This document shows positions 1 to 9,255 of a DNA stretch of 64,000 nt, in pieces; the stretch's first letter is position 1; the number at the start of each line of letters is the position of its first letter. This stretch comes from Actinomycetota bacterium (lineage in GTDB: Bacteria; Actinomycetota; Geothermincolia; Geothermincolales; RBG-13-55-18). The position numbers were made by a program, and so were the translations under genes. The notes beneath the pieces were generated by a model. It saw nothing but the letters and a program-made list of their open reading frames with translations. It ran no database searches and was not told the DNA's origin. The DNA is taken from NCBI GenBank assembly GCA_014360685.1, contig JACIXB010000017.1, forward strand, positions 171,761-235,760. Direction: 5' to 3'.

Positions 1-1
1 G

Positions 2-610
2 TTCTGGGGGGAACTGGAGGTAAGGCGGGCTTCCGGGGAAGGACTGCCCACCATCATCATCCGCCCTGCCGGCATACTGGGCGATTCCCGGACCGGGGAG
101 ACGGACAAGTTCGACAACATCTACCTGATGTTCAGGGTAGCCCATATGGTCAAAAAGTCGAGGGTCATCCCTCCCGTCCACCTGGGCAAGGGCGAGGCCC
201 GGCCCAATTTCATACCCGTGGACTACCTGGCCCGTGCCGCGGCCTACATAGGGAGGCAACGCGAGGCAATCGGAAAGTGTTTCCATATAGTGGATCCCGA
301 CCCGCCCCGCCTCAGGGAGTGGGAGGACAACCTCTGGAGACTCATATGGGACAGGGAACCGCGGCTATCCCTGCCCACATCGGTGGTGGACTGGAGTTCA
401 CGCCGCCTGAGCCGTCTCTGGCTGGCGTTGGGCATTCATCCCCACGCCGTCACCTACCTCAACCACGTGGGGGTGTTCGACGATTCCAACACCCGCCGCC
501 TTCTGGCCGGGACGGGAATAGAATGTCCCCGCATGCCCGAGTACCTCCCGATTCTCTACCGGTGGTGGCTGGCGAACCGCCACCGGCCGGGCATGACGCC
601 CAAGTACTGA
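2..610 (+). CDS. SDR/thioester-reductase-like NAD(P)-binding protein, 3' part
   Basis: The reading frame is open from base 2, so the gene enters from the left and only its last ~202 codons are visible; the ORF track starts it too late. The visible part has the C-terminal pattern of extended SDRs of the male-sterility/thioester reductase type: a strand ending in IIIRPAGILGDSRTGE, then a hydrophobic helix, then FIPVDYLARAAAYI, which is the usual substrate-side motif (family knowledge). The Rossmann GxxGxxG motif and the catalytic Tyr-Lys pair would lie upstream. Such proteins oxidise or reduce sugar nucleotides, sterols or thioester-bound acyl chains, and the substrate cannot be told here. It converges on the M24 peptidase gene 17 bases downstream. 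Confidence 0.75.
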   Translation, partial: FWGELEVRRASGEGLPTIIIRPAGILGDSRTGETDKFDNIYLMFRVAHMVKKSRVIPPVHLGKGEARPNFIPVDYLARAAAYIGRQREAIGKCFHIVDPDPPRLREWEDNLWRLIWDREPRLSLPTSVVDWSSRRLSRLWLALGIHPHAVTYLNHVGVFDDSNTRRLLAGTGIECPRMPEYLPILYRWWLANRHRPGMTPKY

Positions 611-627
611 TCCCCCGGAGGGGGAGC

Positions 628-1797
628 TCAGGGTTGGAGGACGGTCAGTTCCAGGGGGGTGGCGTTGAGCATCTCTCCGCCGTCGGGAGTCACCCGGACC
701 ACGCATTCCAGGCGCATGCCCCCTACGCCGGGGACGTTCATGACCAGGGCAGCCACCTCCACCACGTTTTCCTCCAGGACCAGGTCGCGGAATTCGTCGC
801 TGTTGATGATGGCCGGGTACCACTCGTGACCGATGACCCCTATGCCGTGGCCGAAAGCCGGGAGGGTGTACTGGGCGTACCCCAGGGAGGAGAGCTCGTC
901 GTACACCTTCTGCCAGACCTGCCCCACGGTGCTTCCCGCCTTCAGGGAGGAGATAAGGAGCTCGGCGGTGCGCAGGTAGGCCTCGGCCAGCTTCTTTTGC
1001 TCCGGAGAGGGCCTCCCCAGGATGTAGTTGTGGGAGAGATCGGAGTAATAGCGACGGTAAGTGGGGTGCAGGTCCACCAGCAGGTTCTCGCCCGGCTGAA
1101 GGATCTTGTCCGTGGGAGGCGTGCACCCGCCCAGAGGGTACCAGGTCCGGTAGCCGGAGGCGATTTCCGAGGAGCCGGTGACCGGCCAGTGGTATTCGCT
1201 CCCCATCTCGCGCATGGCCATCTCCCCGATACCCGCGATCTCCTGCTCGGTCATGCCCACCTCCAGGAGCTCCTGTACCCGCTGCTGCGCGGCGTCGGCG
1301 ATGGCCGCCGCCTGGCGCAGGAGCTTGATCTCCTCGGGGTTCTTCACGTAGGTCACCCGGTCCATGACCTCCAGGGCGTTGACCAGCCTGGCCTGGGGGA
1401 GGTTCTCCTTGAGGAACTCGTATTCCGTGGCGAAGAGGTACCCGGCGATCATCCGCGGGGAGTGCCCCAACTCCACCCCGATGACCGCCTTGTCCCAGCC
1501 GTTTTCCCTTATCTGGCGCAGGGTCACGTCCCAGAGCTCCATTCCCGGTATGGGCCCGCAACCCACCACGTTGTCCAGCCAGGAATCGTCCCTCACCCTT
1601 TCGGCGTCCATGAGCAGGGTGTTCAAGCCCACGTATCCGTCCCGGGAGACCAGGAGCACGCTCCTCCAGGGGATGAAGGCTCCCCCGATGTAGGTGACGC
1701 TTTTTCCACGCGTGGCCAGGAGGAGGTCGATCCCCCTCGCCTGCATCTCCGCGACGACCCTCTCCACCCTCTTGCGGTAGTCGATGTTCACGTCCAT
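628..1797 (-). CDS. M24 family metallopeptidase (Xaa-Pro aminopeptidase-like)
   Basis: Predicted cytoplasmic dinuclear-metal peptidase of the pita-bread fold that removes N-terminal residues next to proline, or a relative with another substrate. Start chosen at the ATG of MDVNIDYRKR because GGGAGGAAAAG lies just before it; the ORF-track start is 24 codons further up. The protein is 389 residues. An N-terminal creatinase-like domain covers about residues 1-140 and the catalytic domain follows. The expected metal ligands are visible: two Asp in VDLHPTYRRYYSDLSH, His in FGHGIG, Glu in the VEVAAL segment and Glu in GGMRLE. The Asp that usually follows the last Glu is Cys here, which is not a ligand position. 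Family assignment is firm; substrate is unknown. Confidence 0.88.
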   Translation of the reverse strand: MDVNIDYRKRVERVVAEMQARGIDLLLATRGKSVTYIGGAFIPWRSVLLVSRDGYVGLNTLLMDAERVRDDSWLDNVVGCGPIPGMELWDVTLRQIRENGWDKAVIGVELGHSPRMIAGYLFATEYEFLKENLPQARLVNALEVMDRVTYVKNPEEIKLLRQAAAIADAAQQRVQELLEVGMTEQEIAGIGEMAMREMGSEYHWPVTGSSEIASGYRTWYPLGGCTPPTDKILQPGENLLVDLHPTYRRYYSDLSHNYILGRPSPEQKKLAEAYLRTAELLISSLKAGSTVGQVWQKVYDELSSLGYAQYTLPAFGHGIGVIGHEWYPAIINSDEFRDLVLEENVVEVAALVMNVPGVGGMRLECVVRVTPDGGEMLNATPLELTVLQP

Positions 1798-2078
1798 TCT
1801 TTTCCTCCCTTTCCCGAGCTCATGTGGCGCTTTTCCTGCGGTCGCCTTTATTCCCGGTCCTGTTCCCATCCTCGCCCGCCCTCAAGGGATAGGGGGGCCT
1901 GGCCCGCCTACGCGGTTCGTCCGGGTGGGACGGGTTAGGCCTGCGGATTTCAGGCCGCTTCCGGCCCGGGATCGGTCGCGCCCCTTGCCGGTGTCGGCGC
2001 CGAAGGCGCCCGTTTCGGGGTCGGTTTCCCGGGTCAAGGAGACGCATGATTGCCCGGTCGACTCGTGCCGGGCGAGCG

Positions 2079-4364
2079 TCAACCGCCCAGGGAGAGGATG
2101 AACCCCAGGAGAAGGCGCCCGGTGACCTCCACGTGGCGGGGGTCGATCTTGTCGTAGGTGTCTTGTGGGGTGTGGTACCAGGGATCATCCTTGACCTCCA
2201 ACCACACGGCGGGTATGCCCGCTTTCTCGAAAGGCTCGTGATCCGAGTAGCTGCCGCTCTGGAGGTAGGGGAGGTGAATCCCGGAGCCGGCGGCGTAGGA
2301 GAGCAGGGCGTTACAGAGGTCCATGGGCCCGATGCCCATGGTCCGCGCATAGAGCTGGGTTCCCACCCCAACCATGTCCACGATCACCGCTCCCCGCAGG
2401 GCCGCTCTCTCCTCGGGGGCCAGGGCGGCCACGTAATACCGGGATCCGAAGTGGTGCAGGTCGGTCCCGTCCACCAGCAGTTCCTCGCCGCCGAAGAGGA
2501 CGAACTCCAGGCGCAGGCCGGGGAGGGGCCCCCTCTCCGCCAGGCAGCGGGCCAGCTCCAGGACCACCGCCGCACCCGAGGCGTTGTCGTTGGCCCCCGG
2601 GCTCCCCGTTCCTCCCTTGGTGTCGAAATGCCCACCCACCACCAGGGCCTGTCGCCACCCGGAAGATCCGTCGGAGGCGGCGCCCTCCTCCAGGGAGGCG
2701 ATGACGTTGCGGGTCCGCCCGCCGTTGGGCAGGGGGACCTCCTGGACGAGCACGCGGTAGCCGTAACCGGCCAGGACGGAGGCCAGATAGGCGGCGGCGC
2801 GTTCCTCGCCCGCCGTCCCCTCCACGCGGGGCCCGATGCCCACGCTCAGGTCGAGGATGTGATCCATGGCGTTGAGGACCTCGAAGTCCGCGCCCGGGAA
2901 GTAGAGAGGCCTCTCCACCACCACCGGCCGGTCCGAGGTCAAGCGCATGGAGAAGTCGGCTCCCCGGGGTAGAACGTCCAGAACGTTGAGGGTGTACCGG
3001 GAGGAGGCGGGTATGACGCTCTCCACGCTTTCGCTGCTTCCGTCTCCCAGGGCGAAGTCCATGCGCACGGAGGCCTGCTGGGTGGAGGTGTTCAAGATGC
3101 ACAGGTAGGGATGAAATCCGGGCCTGGTGGTCCCCTCACCCAGGAGCCAGGAGAGGCCCGGGCTCTCCGTGCCCGTGGAGACGTGGCCGCCGCGGCAGGA
3201 CCCGAGGTAGTTGAAATACATGGGCCGCTCGGCCACCAGGGGGTGGGAACCGGTCACCTCCAGGGACAGCTCTTTACCGCCGCCGGCGAGCTGGTTGACG
3301 TTCACCGTGCGGCGTTGTCCGCGCTGCAGGCGAAAGGTGAAGGCGTCCTCATCCCCACCCTGGTAGAGGCAACGCACCTGGACCTCGTTCTCGTCCCCCG
3401 TCTCCCCGCCGTCCCACGGCCAGTAGAGGCAGAGCCATTCGTCGAAGCCCGCCCCGGTGTAACCCTCGGCGAAATAGGACTTCTCCCGGGGGGCGGTGAG
3501 CCCGGTGGAGGCATGTCCCCCGCACCAGGCGCCGCGGTAATTGAAGTACATGACCCTTTCCGCGCAGACGGGCCCTTCCGCCTCCACCTCGGCGGCCACG
3601 TCGTGGCCCGCTCCCACTACGTGGTTTACGAAGATGGTCCAGCGGGAGTGGGGAGAGATGTAGGCCTGGTGCACCATGCTCAGCCCGTTCTCCAGGGTGA
3701 AGCGGGCACGGGCAGCCACCTCGCTCCCCGTGGGGTTGGCCAGCAACAGGTACTCCTCGAATCCCTCCCGGGTGCATCCCTCGGCGAAATACCAACGCGC
3801 GGAGGGAGAGGTCACTCCCTGGCCCAAGGTGCAACCCTTCCATTTATTGGCATATAGGAAGTAGATGGGCCTCTCGGCCACCAGGGGCCTGTCGCCGGCC
3901 AGGCGCAGGGAAAGTTCCTTTCCCTCGCCTGCCAAGTGGTTGATGTTCAGGGTGGAGCGGAAGAAAGGAGGTATCTCCGCGTGGATGCTTGCCGGCGGCG
4001 CCCCGTTGTAGAGGAAGTCCACCTGGAGCTCGGCGGGCTCGGGATTGGGGTTGAAGACGCACAGCCATTCCTGGAAGCCCGCACCCGTGTAACCCTCGGC
4101 GAAGTACCATTGGTTGGAAGGTTCGTTCACGGCCATCCCGCAGGTGCCGTCGGCGGCCCGGGCCGGTCCCGTAAGGAACGGGGAGTTTACTGGAAGAAAA
4201 AGGAATATGAAGACCAGGAAAAAAAGCGGGAGAAGGACAGCGGGTCCGGAAATCCGGGCCTGCCGTAGGGAGGGGGTGAAGGGGGCGACCCCGACCCGCC
4301 TGCCCGGCTTTCCTCGCCCAAGTCCCGAGTGCGCGCTCGTCCGCCTCGGCCCGTTCCCTCCCAT
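2079..4364 (-). CDS. secreted M28 zinc peptidase with four N-terminal YFAEG-type repeats
   Basis: Predicted exported protein of 761 residues. The start is placed at MGGNGPRR, preceded by GGTGGAG; the 115 codons above it in the ORF track are translated repeat DNA. A hydrophobic signal segment (VLLPLFFLVFIFLFLPV) lies near residues 55-75 and ends at ARAADG. Four ~110-residue repeats follow, opening with WYFAEGYTGAGF, WYFAEGCTREGF, SYFAEGYTGAGF and WLLGEGTTRPGF and closing with ERPIYF/ERVMYF/ERPMYF/ERPLYF. The last ~230 residues are an M28 aminopeptidase domain with VVGGHFDT, GANDNASGA, GGEE, DMVG and YHTPQDT, matching the zinc and catalytic positions of the family. The repeats probably act in adhesion or cell-wall display (inference). 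The same repeat occurs in the 5'-nucleotidase near 45 kb. Confidence 0.88.
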   Translation of the reverse strand: MGGNGPRRTSAHSGLGRGKPGRRVGVAPFTPSLRQARISGPAVLLPLFFLVFIFLFLPVNSPFLTGPARAADGTCGMAVNEPSNQWYFAEGYTGAGFQEWLCVFNPNPEPAELQVDFLYNGAPPASIHAEIPPFFRSTLNINHLAGEGKELSLRLAGDRPLVAERPIYFLYANKWKGCTLGQGVTSPSARWYFAEGCTREGFEEYLLLANPTGSEVAARARFTLENGLSMVHQAYISPHSRWTIFVNHVVGAGHDVAAEVEAEGPVCAERVMYFNYRGAWCGGHASTGLTAPREKSYFAEGYTGAGFDEWLCLYWPWDGGETGDENEVQVRCLYQGGDEDAFTFRLQRGQRRTVNVNQLAGGGKELSLEVTGSHPLVAERPMYFNYLGSCRGGHVSTGTESPGLSWLLGEGTTRPGFHPYLCILNTSTQQASVRMDFALGDGSSESVESVIPASSRYTLNVLDVLPRGADFSMRLTSDRPVVVERPLYFPGADFEVLNAMDHILDLSVGIGPRVEGTAGEERAAAYLASVLAGYGYRVLVQEVPLPNGGRTRNVIASLEEGAASDGSSGWRQALVVGGHFDTKGGTGSPGANDNASGAAVVLELARCLAERGPLPGLRLEFVLFGGEELLVDGTDLHHFGSRYYVAALAPEERAALRGAVIVDMVGVGTQLYARTMGIGPMDLCNALLSYAAGSGIHLPYLQSGSYSDHEPFEKAGIPAVWLEVKDDPWYHTPQDTYDKIDPRHVEVTGRLLLGFILSLGG

Positions 4365-4469
4365 CGCTCCACCCTTTCTGGTTCGTGGGGGTATCCGCCC
4401 CCGCAACTCGCCGGCCCGTCGTCGAGTCCTATCATAACACTCCGTGCAGGATTTTCCCTCCGCGGGGAA

Positions 4470-4712
4470 GCCGGCTGGCGTAAACGGGGGACCCCGCCCC
4501 CGGAAACAGTATGCCTCACCGCCCCGAACGATCGGGCTTTCCGGAACCTTCCCCGCGTAACGAGGCCGGCATGCTCCAAACCGGGAACTATTCCCGGAAG
4601 CGGTATGCCTCACCGTCCCGAAGGACCGAGCCTTCCATGACCCTCCTCCCGTGGGAAAGCCGGCATGTTGTAAACCGGGACCCCGCCCCCGGAAACGGTA
4701 TCCGGCCATCGC
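4470..4712. repeat. three degenerate ~95-bp direct repeats upstream of the M28 gene
   Basis: Copies begin with GCCGGC at 4470, 4565 and 4659, a period of 95 and 94 bases; the third is truncated. Shared blocks are AAACCGGGA, a C-rich stretch, CCCGGAA(A/G)C and GGTATGCCTCACCG. The second copy holds a perfect inverted repeat CCGGGAA-CTA-TTCCCGG. The first copy also has CCCGA-acga-TCGGG. The repeats occupy most of the gap between the M28 gene (start 4364) and the end of the hydrolase gene (4831). Reading through them produces false N-terminal extensions in the ORF track. No gene is seen in the gap. Confidence 0.8.
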
Positions 4713-4830
4713 GGGCGAGGCGGAAGACGGCCCGGTCCTCAGGGGAAGGCAATTTTCGGTAACCGGGTTCCCGAAGGGAAGGGCCCGGCCCGCGCGAGGC
4801 CGTGTCCCTGCTTCCCATCCGGGGCGCGGC

Positions 4831-6513
4831 TCAGCGTTCGCGCAGCGGGAGTTCCAGGTAGCTGAGGCCCTCCCCGTAGACGACCCGCAGGCCCTTCCCG
4901 GGTACGGGAAGGACGAAGGTGGGGTTGCTCCCGCTCAAGGTGAGGCGGAAGCGGTGGCCGCGGGGCAGGAGGTAGTCGGCGGCAAAAAGCTCCACCACCC
5001 GTTCCATCTCTTTTCCGGGTTCCACGCCCTCCAGGGTGGCCGTCCCGTAGGTGATGAGGCGGGGAAGGCCCTGGTCATCGGGAGGGACGTCGTAAAGCAG
5101 GGCGTTCACCTGCGCCCGGCGGTCTCGGGGCACCACCCGGAGGTGGAGCCTGGGTGCGCCCAGGAGCTCGAAGTCCCGCTTGGCCGGCGAGGTGGTGAAG
5201 GAGAAGAAACCGCCGCCCGCTTCCCTCCGCGGCCCGGGCACGAAGAGGCCCATGGCCTGGGGACGGACAATGGAAGGACCGGAGTTGGCGGGGGTTAGGA
5301 GGCGGGGCTGCAACACGGCCTCTTCCCGCCTGCCCCTGGGCTTGGAGGTGAGCTTGAAGAGGCCCTCGTCCCGGCCCAGGTATATGGTGTGGTTGCGTAT
5401 TCCGGGGGGAGGCCACTCCTCCTCCGCTTCCACCTGTTTTTTCCAGGGACGGTAAAGCCGCACCGCGGGCTCCTCGAGGATGCCGTTCTCCTCCCCTTTG
5501 AGCCAGTAATCGAACCAGCGAAGGGTAAGCTCCCAGATCTCCTTGCCCGCCCAGCGGGGCCCCACCGCCGCGTCCAGGCCGTGGATCCCGTTGGAGATGT
5601 AAAGCATCTTGGGGGCCTGCAGGCGGGAGTAGAAATCCATCATCTGGTTGGGCTCGAAGAGGTCGTCGTTCCAGGACCCCACGATGAGCATGGGCTTCCC
5701 GCATTCCCCGGCCAGGTGGAGGCAGGACCTCTTGCGCATGTCCTCCTCGAATTCGCGGCGATCCCCGCGGCCCAGCAGCAGGGTTGAAACCCAGCGGTAG
5801 AGCGGGTTCCGGGGATTGAGCCGGGTGGCCCAGGTAGCGGTGGCCACCAGGAGGAGTCCCCAGAAAAACTTCACCGAACCCCCGGGGGCGAGGCTCGCGG
5901 CCAGGTCCGTCCATCCGGCCATGGGGACCACCGTCCTCACCCGCGGGTCGCGCTGGGCGACGAGGAAGGAGTGGCCTCCGCCGTAGGATATGCCGGTGAC
6001 CCCCAGCGCCCCTTCCTTGAGGGGAAGGCCGCTCCTCTCCGTGAGCCAGTCGATGGCGTCCTCCAGGTCGTTGAGCTCGTGGTCGGGGTCCGCGCAGTAC
6101 ACCTGTCCCCCGGAGGATCCCCACCCACGGCAGTCGTAGGCGAGGACCACATAACCGCTGGAGGCGAAGTAGGGCGCGTAGAGGTGGCACTGCCAGCGGT
6201 TGAACATCCAGGAGTGCACCATGATCAGGGCGGGGAAGGGCCCCTCTCCCTCCGGTACGTAGAGGGCCGCGGATAAGCGGGTGCCGTCCCTGGCGGTGAG
6301 CTTGAACTGCTCTACGCGGAATCCCTTGCGCCGCCCTTCCGCCTGGGCCAGCTTCCGCAGCAGGGAGGGGAGGGCGGGAAGGGTGACGACCGTCGAGAGG
6401 CGGAGGAGTCGTTTCGCTTTTCCCCTTGCCGGCGGGTTCGGCTTCCGGTTTGCCTTTTTTCTACCCTTCTCTCCGCCACGCTCTACCGGCAACCCACTCC
6501 TTTTCTTCTCCAT
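4831..6513 (-). CDS. CocE/NonD-type alpha/beta hydrolase (S15 peptidase family)
   Basis: Predicted serine hydrolase of 560 residues. Start chosen at MEKKRSG, with AAGGGGGT eight bases upstream. After a basic N-terminal stretch comes an alpha/beta hydrolase core with oxyanion-region motif SWMFNRWQCH, nucleophile elbow GISYGG, an Asp candidate in WNDDLFEPNQ and His in GIHGLD. The C-terminal third is the jelly-roll domain typical of X-Pro dipeptidyl peptidase and cocaine esterase relatives, ending LSYLELPLRER. The family hydrolyses acyl esters, beta-lactam esters or prolyl peptides; the substrate is not predictable. No clear signal peptide is seen. It is divergent from the aldehyde oxidoreductase gene, with about 230 bases between them. 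Confidence 0.88.
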   Translation of the reverse strand: MEKKRSGLPVERGGEKGRKKANRKPNPPARGKAKRLLRLSTVVTLPALPSLLRKLAQAEGRRKGFRVEQFKLTARDGTRLSAALYVPEGEGPFPALIMVHSWMFNRWQCHLYAPYFASSGYVVLAYDCRGWGSSGGQVYCADPDHELNDLEDAIDWLTERSGLPLKEGALGVTGISYGGGHSFLVAQRDPRVRTVVPMAGWTDLAASLAPGGSVKFFWGLLLVATATWATRLNPRNPLYRWVSTLLLGRGDRREFEEDMRKRSCLHLAGECGKPMLIVGSWNDDLFEPNQMMDFYSRLQAPKMLYISNGIHGLDAAVGPRWAGKEIWELTLRWFDYWLKGEENGILEEPAVRLYRPWKKQVEAEEEWPPPGIRNHTIYLGRDEGLFKLTSKPRGRREEAVLQPRLLTPANSGPSIVRPQAMGLFVPGPRREAGGGFFSFTTSPAKRDFELLGAPRLHLRVVPRDRRAQVNALLYDVPPDDQGLPRLITYGTATLEGVEPGKEMERVVELFAADYLLPRGHRFRLTLSGSNPTFVLPVPGKGLRVVYGEGLSYLELPLRER

Positions 6514-6740
6514 GAGGATGACCCCCTTGTCGTCCGGTTGGTGCCCGTTTCCCGCAACATGATACCAGAAAGGCATGCATGGTTTGCACGTCCCGGTCCA
6601 GCATCCGTCAACGGGCTGCGCTTTGCGGCCACCCTTCGTGGTGGGCGGGTGTCGAAGGGCCGGTGATGTTATGCTTGGTATGGAGAAAGAAAGGGAGAGG
6701 CGGCGACGTGGTGAGGAAAGCGGAACCGGGAGCGAGGCAC

Positions 6741-8513
6741 ATGGACGGATGGATGGGGCGGATGCTCGAGGTGGGCCTGGAAAGGAGGGCCTTCCGGGAG
6801 AGGGAGCTGCACCGGGAGCTTCTGGCCCGCTGGCTGGGCGGCAGGGGGCTTGGGGTGAAGCTGCTTTACGATCGGGCCTTGGGCGTGGAGCCCCTGCACC
6901 CCTCCAACCCCCTCATCTTCGCCGTGGGACCCCTCACGGGAACCCCGGCGCCCACGGCGGGCAGGTTCTCGCTGGTTTCGCGGTCACCCCTCACCGGCAC
7001 GGTGTTCGACTGCAATTCCGGTGGGCGATGGGGGGTGGGCTTGAAGAGGTGCGGCCTGGACGTCCTCCTGGTGACCGGCCGCTCCCCGGAGCCGGTTTAC
7101 CTCGAGGTAAGCGAGGCCGGGGCCCGCCTCCATCCCGCCGAAGGCCTGTGGGGGAGGAGGATTTCCGAGGTCATGCGACGCCTCGGCGCCGCGCACCCGG
7201 GAGCCGGGGTGGCGGCCATAGGACCCGCCGGCGAGAACGGGTGCCTGCTGGCCTCGGTGATGAACGACGGCTCGCGGGCGCTGGGACGGGGCGGCCTGGG
7301 CGCGGTGATGGGTTCCAAGAACCTCAAGGCCGTGGTGGTGCGGGGCCGGAGCCGGGTGAGCGTGAGGCGCCCCGGGAGGCTGTCCTTCGTCGTTGGGGAG
7401 TCCCGGAGGTGGATAAAAGGCAACCCGGTCACCGCGGTGGGCCTCCCGCGTTTCGGCACCGCGGTGCTGGTGAATCTGATGAACGAGCTGGGCGTGTTCC
7501 CTACCAATAATTTCCAGTATTCCCGTTTCCCGGGGGCGGAGTCCATCTCCGGGGAGGCGCTGGAGGAAAAACACCTGGTGAAGAGGCGGGCCTGCTGGGG
7601 ATGCCCCATAGGGTGCGGCAGGGTCACCCGCGCGGGCGGCCACCAGGGCGAGGGGCCGGAATACGAGACCCTCTGGTCGCTGGGGGCACAGTGCGGGGTG
7701 GACGATCTGGAAAAGGTGGTGGAGGCCAACTACCTGTGCAACGACCTGGGCCTGGACACCATCTCCGCGGGCTCTGTGATCGGGTGCTGCATGGAGATGA
7801 CCGAACGGGGGCTGGTGGAGGGTGGGCCCCGGTTCGGTGACGCCGATGCCCTTCTCGACCTGCTCGAGGGCATGGCCATGGGGTGGGGCCTGGGGCGGGA
7901 ATTGGCCCGGGGGTCCCGTCGCTTCGCCGAGGGCCGGGGGGCGGTGGAATACGCCATGCAGGTGAAGGGCCTGGAACTTCCGGCTTACGATCCCCGGGGG
8001 TTGCAGGGCCAGGGTCTTGCCTTCGCCACCTCCAACCGGGGAGGATGTCACCTCAGGGCCTACCTGGTGGGACCGGAGGTGTTGGGCATCCCCAAGATGG
8101 TGGACCGGAACTCCACCCTGGACAAGCCCGGCCTGACCATCTTCGCCCAAAACCTGAACGCGGCCGTGGATTCCCTGGTCCTCTGCCGTTTCCTCCAGTT
8201 CGCCCTGAGCGACGAATACCTCGCCCGCATGCTGGAGGCGGTGACCGGTCTTCCTTTCAAGGCCGTGGACCTCCACCGCGTAGGGGAGCGCATCTGGAAC
8301 CTGGAGCGGCTTTATAACCTCCGCTGCGGGATGGATCCGGCGGAGGATACGCTGCCGCCCCGTCTTCTCCGGGACCCGGTTGCGGAGGGGCCGGCCGCCG
8401 GCAGGGTGGTGCTGCTGGACGAAATGCTCCCCCTCTACTACCGGGCCCGCGGCTGGGACGAGAGGGGTGTTCCCGACCCGCGGAAACTCGCCTCCCTGGG
8501 CCTTCCGGCTTGA
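6741..8513 (+). CDS. aor: aldehyde:ferredoxin oxidoreductase (tungstopterin enzyme)
   Basis: Oxidises aldehydes to carboxylic acids with ferredoxin as acceptor, in the cytoplasm. The protein (590 residues from the chosen start) matches the family throughout: WLGGRGLGVKLLYD and the FAVGPLTGT / SPLTGTVFDCNSGG segments of the pterin-binding N-terminal domain, CWGCPIGC for three cysteines of the 4Fe-4S cluster, and a later Cys in LVLCRF for the fourth. Start at MDGWMGRMLEV fits the family N-terminus, but the ribosome site is weak; a GTG at 6708 or 6711 behind AGGGAGAGG is an alternative. No dedicated ferredoxin or molybdopterin gene lies next to it. The enzyme may act with IorAB in fermenting amino acids, since the acids and aldehydes involved overlap (inference). 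Confidence 0.92.
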   Translation: MDGWMGRMLEVGLERRAFRERELHRELLARWLGGRGLGVKLLYDRALGVEPLHPSNPLIFAVGPLTGTPAPTAGRFSLVSRSPLTGTVFDCNSGGRWGVGLKRCGLDVLLVTGRSPEPVYLEVSEAGARLHPAEGLWGRRISEVMRRLGAAHPGAGVAAIGPAGENGCLLASVMNDGSRALGRGGLGAVMGSKNLKAVVVRGRSRVSVRRPGRLSFVVGESRRWIKGNPVTAVGLPRFGTAVLVNLMNELGVFPTNNFQYSRFPGAESISGEALEEKHLVKRRACWGCPIGCGRVTRAGGHQGEGPEYETLWSLGAQCGVDDLEKVVEANYLCNDLGLDTISAGSVIGCCMEMTERGLVEGGPRFGDADALLDLLEGMAMGWGLGRELARGSRRFAEGRGAVEYAMQVKGLELPAYDPRGLQGQGLAFATSNRGGCHLRAYLVGPEVLGIPKMVDRNSTLDKPGLTIFAQNLNAAVDSLVLCRFLQFALSDEYLARMLEAVTGLPFKAVDLHRVGERIWNLERLYNLRCGMDPAEDTLPPRLLRDPVAEGPAAGRVVLLDEMLPLYYRARGWDERGVPDPRKLASLGLPA

Positions 8514-8624
8514 CCGGGGCGCGGCGTTCCCCACCTCCTCACCTTGAGGCGGGGCCATCCTCCTCACGGGGCCCCGATGATCGAGGTACGGCGCCCATTT
8601 CACCCTTACCGGTCCCGCGGGTGC

Positions 8625-8630
8625 TATTAT
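8625..8630 (+). promoter_or_regulatory. extended -10 element before the class II aldolase gene
   Basis: TGC-TATTAT, an extended -10 pattern, lies 43 bases before the chosen ATG at 8674. No good -35 element is seen, as is common with extended -10 promoters. Confidence 0.35.
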
Positions 8631-8673
8631 GAAATGGCGGGACGGCTTGCGAGTTCGGTCAAGAGGACTTGCC

Positions 8674-9255
8674 ATGCTGGAGCAGTTCAGTTTTTTCGGG
8701 CGGGAGCTGTTCCTGCAGGGGGTGAATTCCTCGCACAGCGGGAACATGAGCGTCAGAGTGGGGGACAGGATCTTCATCACCCGTCGGGGTTCCATGCTCT
8801 CCAACCTCAGGGAGGGGGACCTGGTGGAGACCGGGCTGGACGACGACGACAGCCACATCACCCTGGCCTCCACGGAGATCAAGATACACAGGGCCATATA
8901 CCGGGAAACCTCGGCCCTGGCCGTGGTGCATGCCCACCCTCCATGCGCCGTCGCCCTCTCGCTCCTGGAGGACGAGATACGCCCGGTGGACACGGAGGGG
9001 ATCTATTACTTCAAGGCCGTCCCGGTGGTGGGGGCGGACCTCACCGTGGGTTCGGACGAGGTGGCCGATAAACTGCCACCCTTACTCCAGAATTACAAGA
9101 TCGCCATGGTCAGGGGACACGGCAGCTTCGCCGTGGGGCAGATGCTGGAAGAAGCTTTCCAGTGGACCTCCAGCTTAGAGGCCTCGTGTCGGGCCCTTCT
9201 TCTCTACCGCCTTCTGGCCCCGCGGGAGAAGCGGGAAGGAGAGCGCTCATGGTGA
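8674..9255 (+). CDS. class II aldolase/adducin family protein
   Basis: Zinc-dependent aldolase-fold enzyme of 193 residues, related to fuculose-phosphate aldolase and ribulose-phosphate epimerase. Start chosen at MLEQFSFF with GAGG seven bases upstream; the ORF-track start is 15 codons earlier. Family motifs are visible: SGNMSVR phosphate loop, STEIKIHRAIY with the catalytic Glu position, VHAHPP for two zinc His, and RGHGSFAVG for the third His. A second, more distant member lies at 50034-50684. Substrate unknown; the family includes sugar-phosphate aldolases, decarboxylases and methylthioribulose-phosphate dehydratase. Confidence 0.85.
   Translation: MLEQFSFFGRELFLQGVNSSHSGNMSVRVGDRIFITRRGSMLSNLREGDLVETGLDDDDSHITLASTEIKIHRAIYRETSALAVVHAHPPCAVALSLLEDEIRPVDTEGIYYFKAVPVVGADLTVGSDEVADKLPPLLQNYKIAMVRGHGSFAVGQMLEEAFQWTSSLEASCRALLLYRLLAPREKREGERSW

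Noticed and set aside
277-1938. Long plus-strand ORF of 553 codons opposite the M24 peptidase
   Set aside because: It is the antisense shadow of a clear peptidase gene, with Pro/Gly/His/Val-rich composition typical of GC-rich reverse frames.
4365-4709. N-terminal extension of the M28 peptidase
   Set aside because: Residues repeat because they translate the 95-bp repeats; a good ribosome site precedes the internal ATG and signal peptide.
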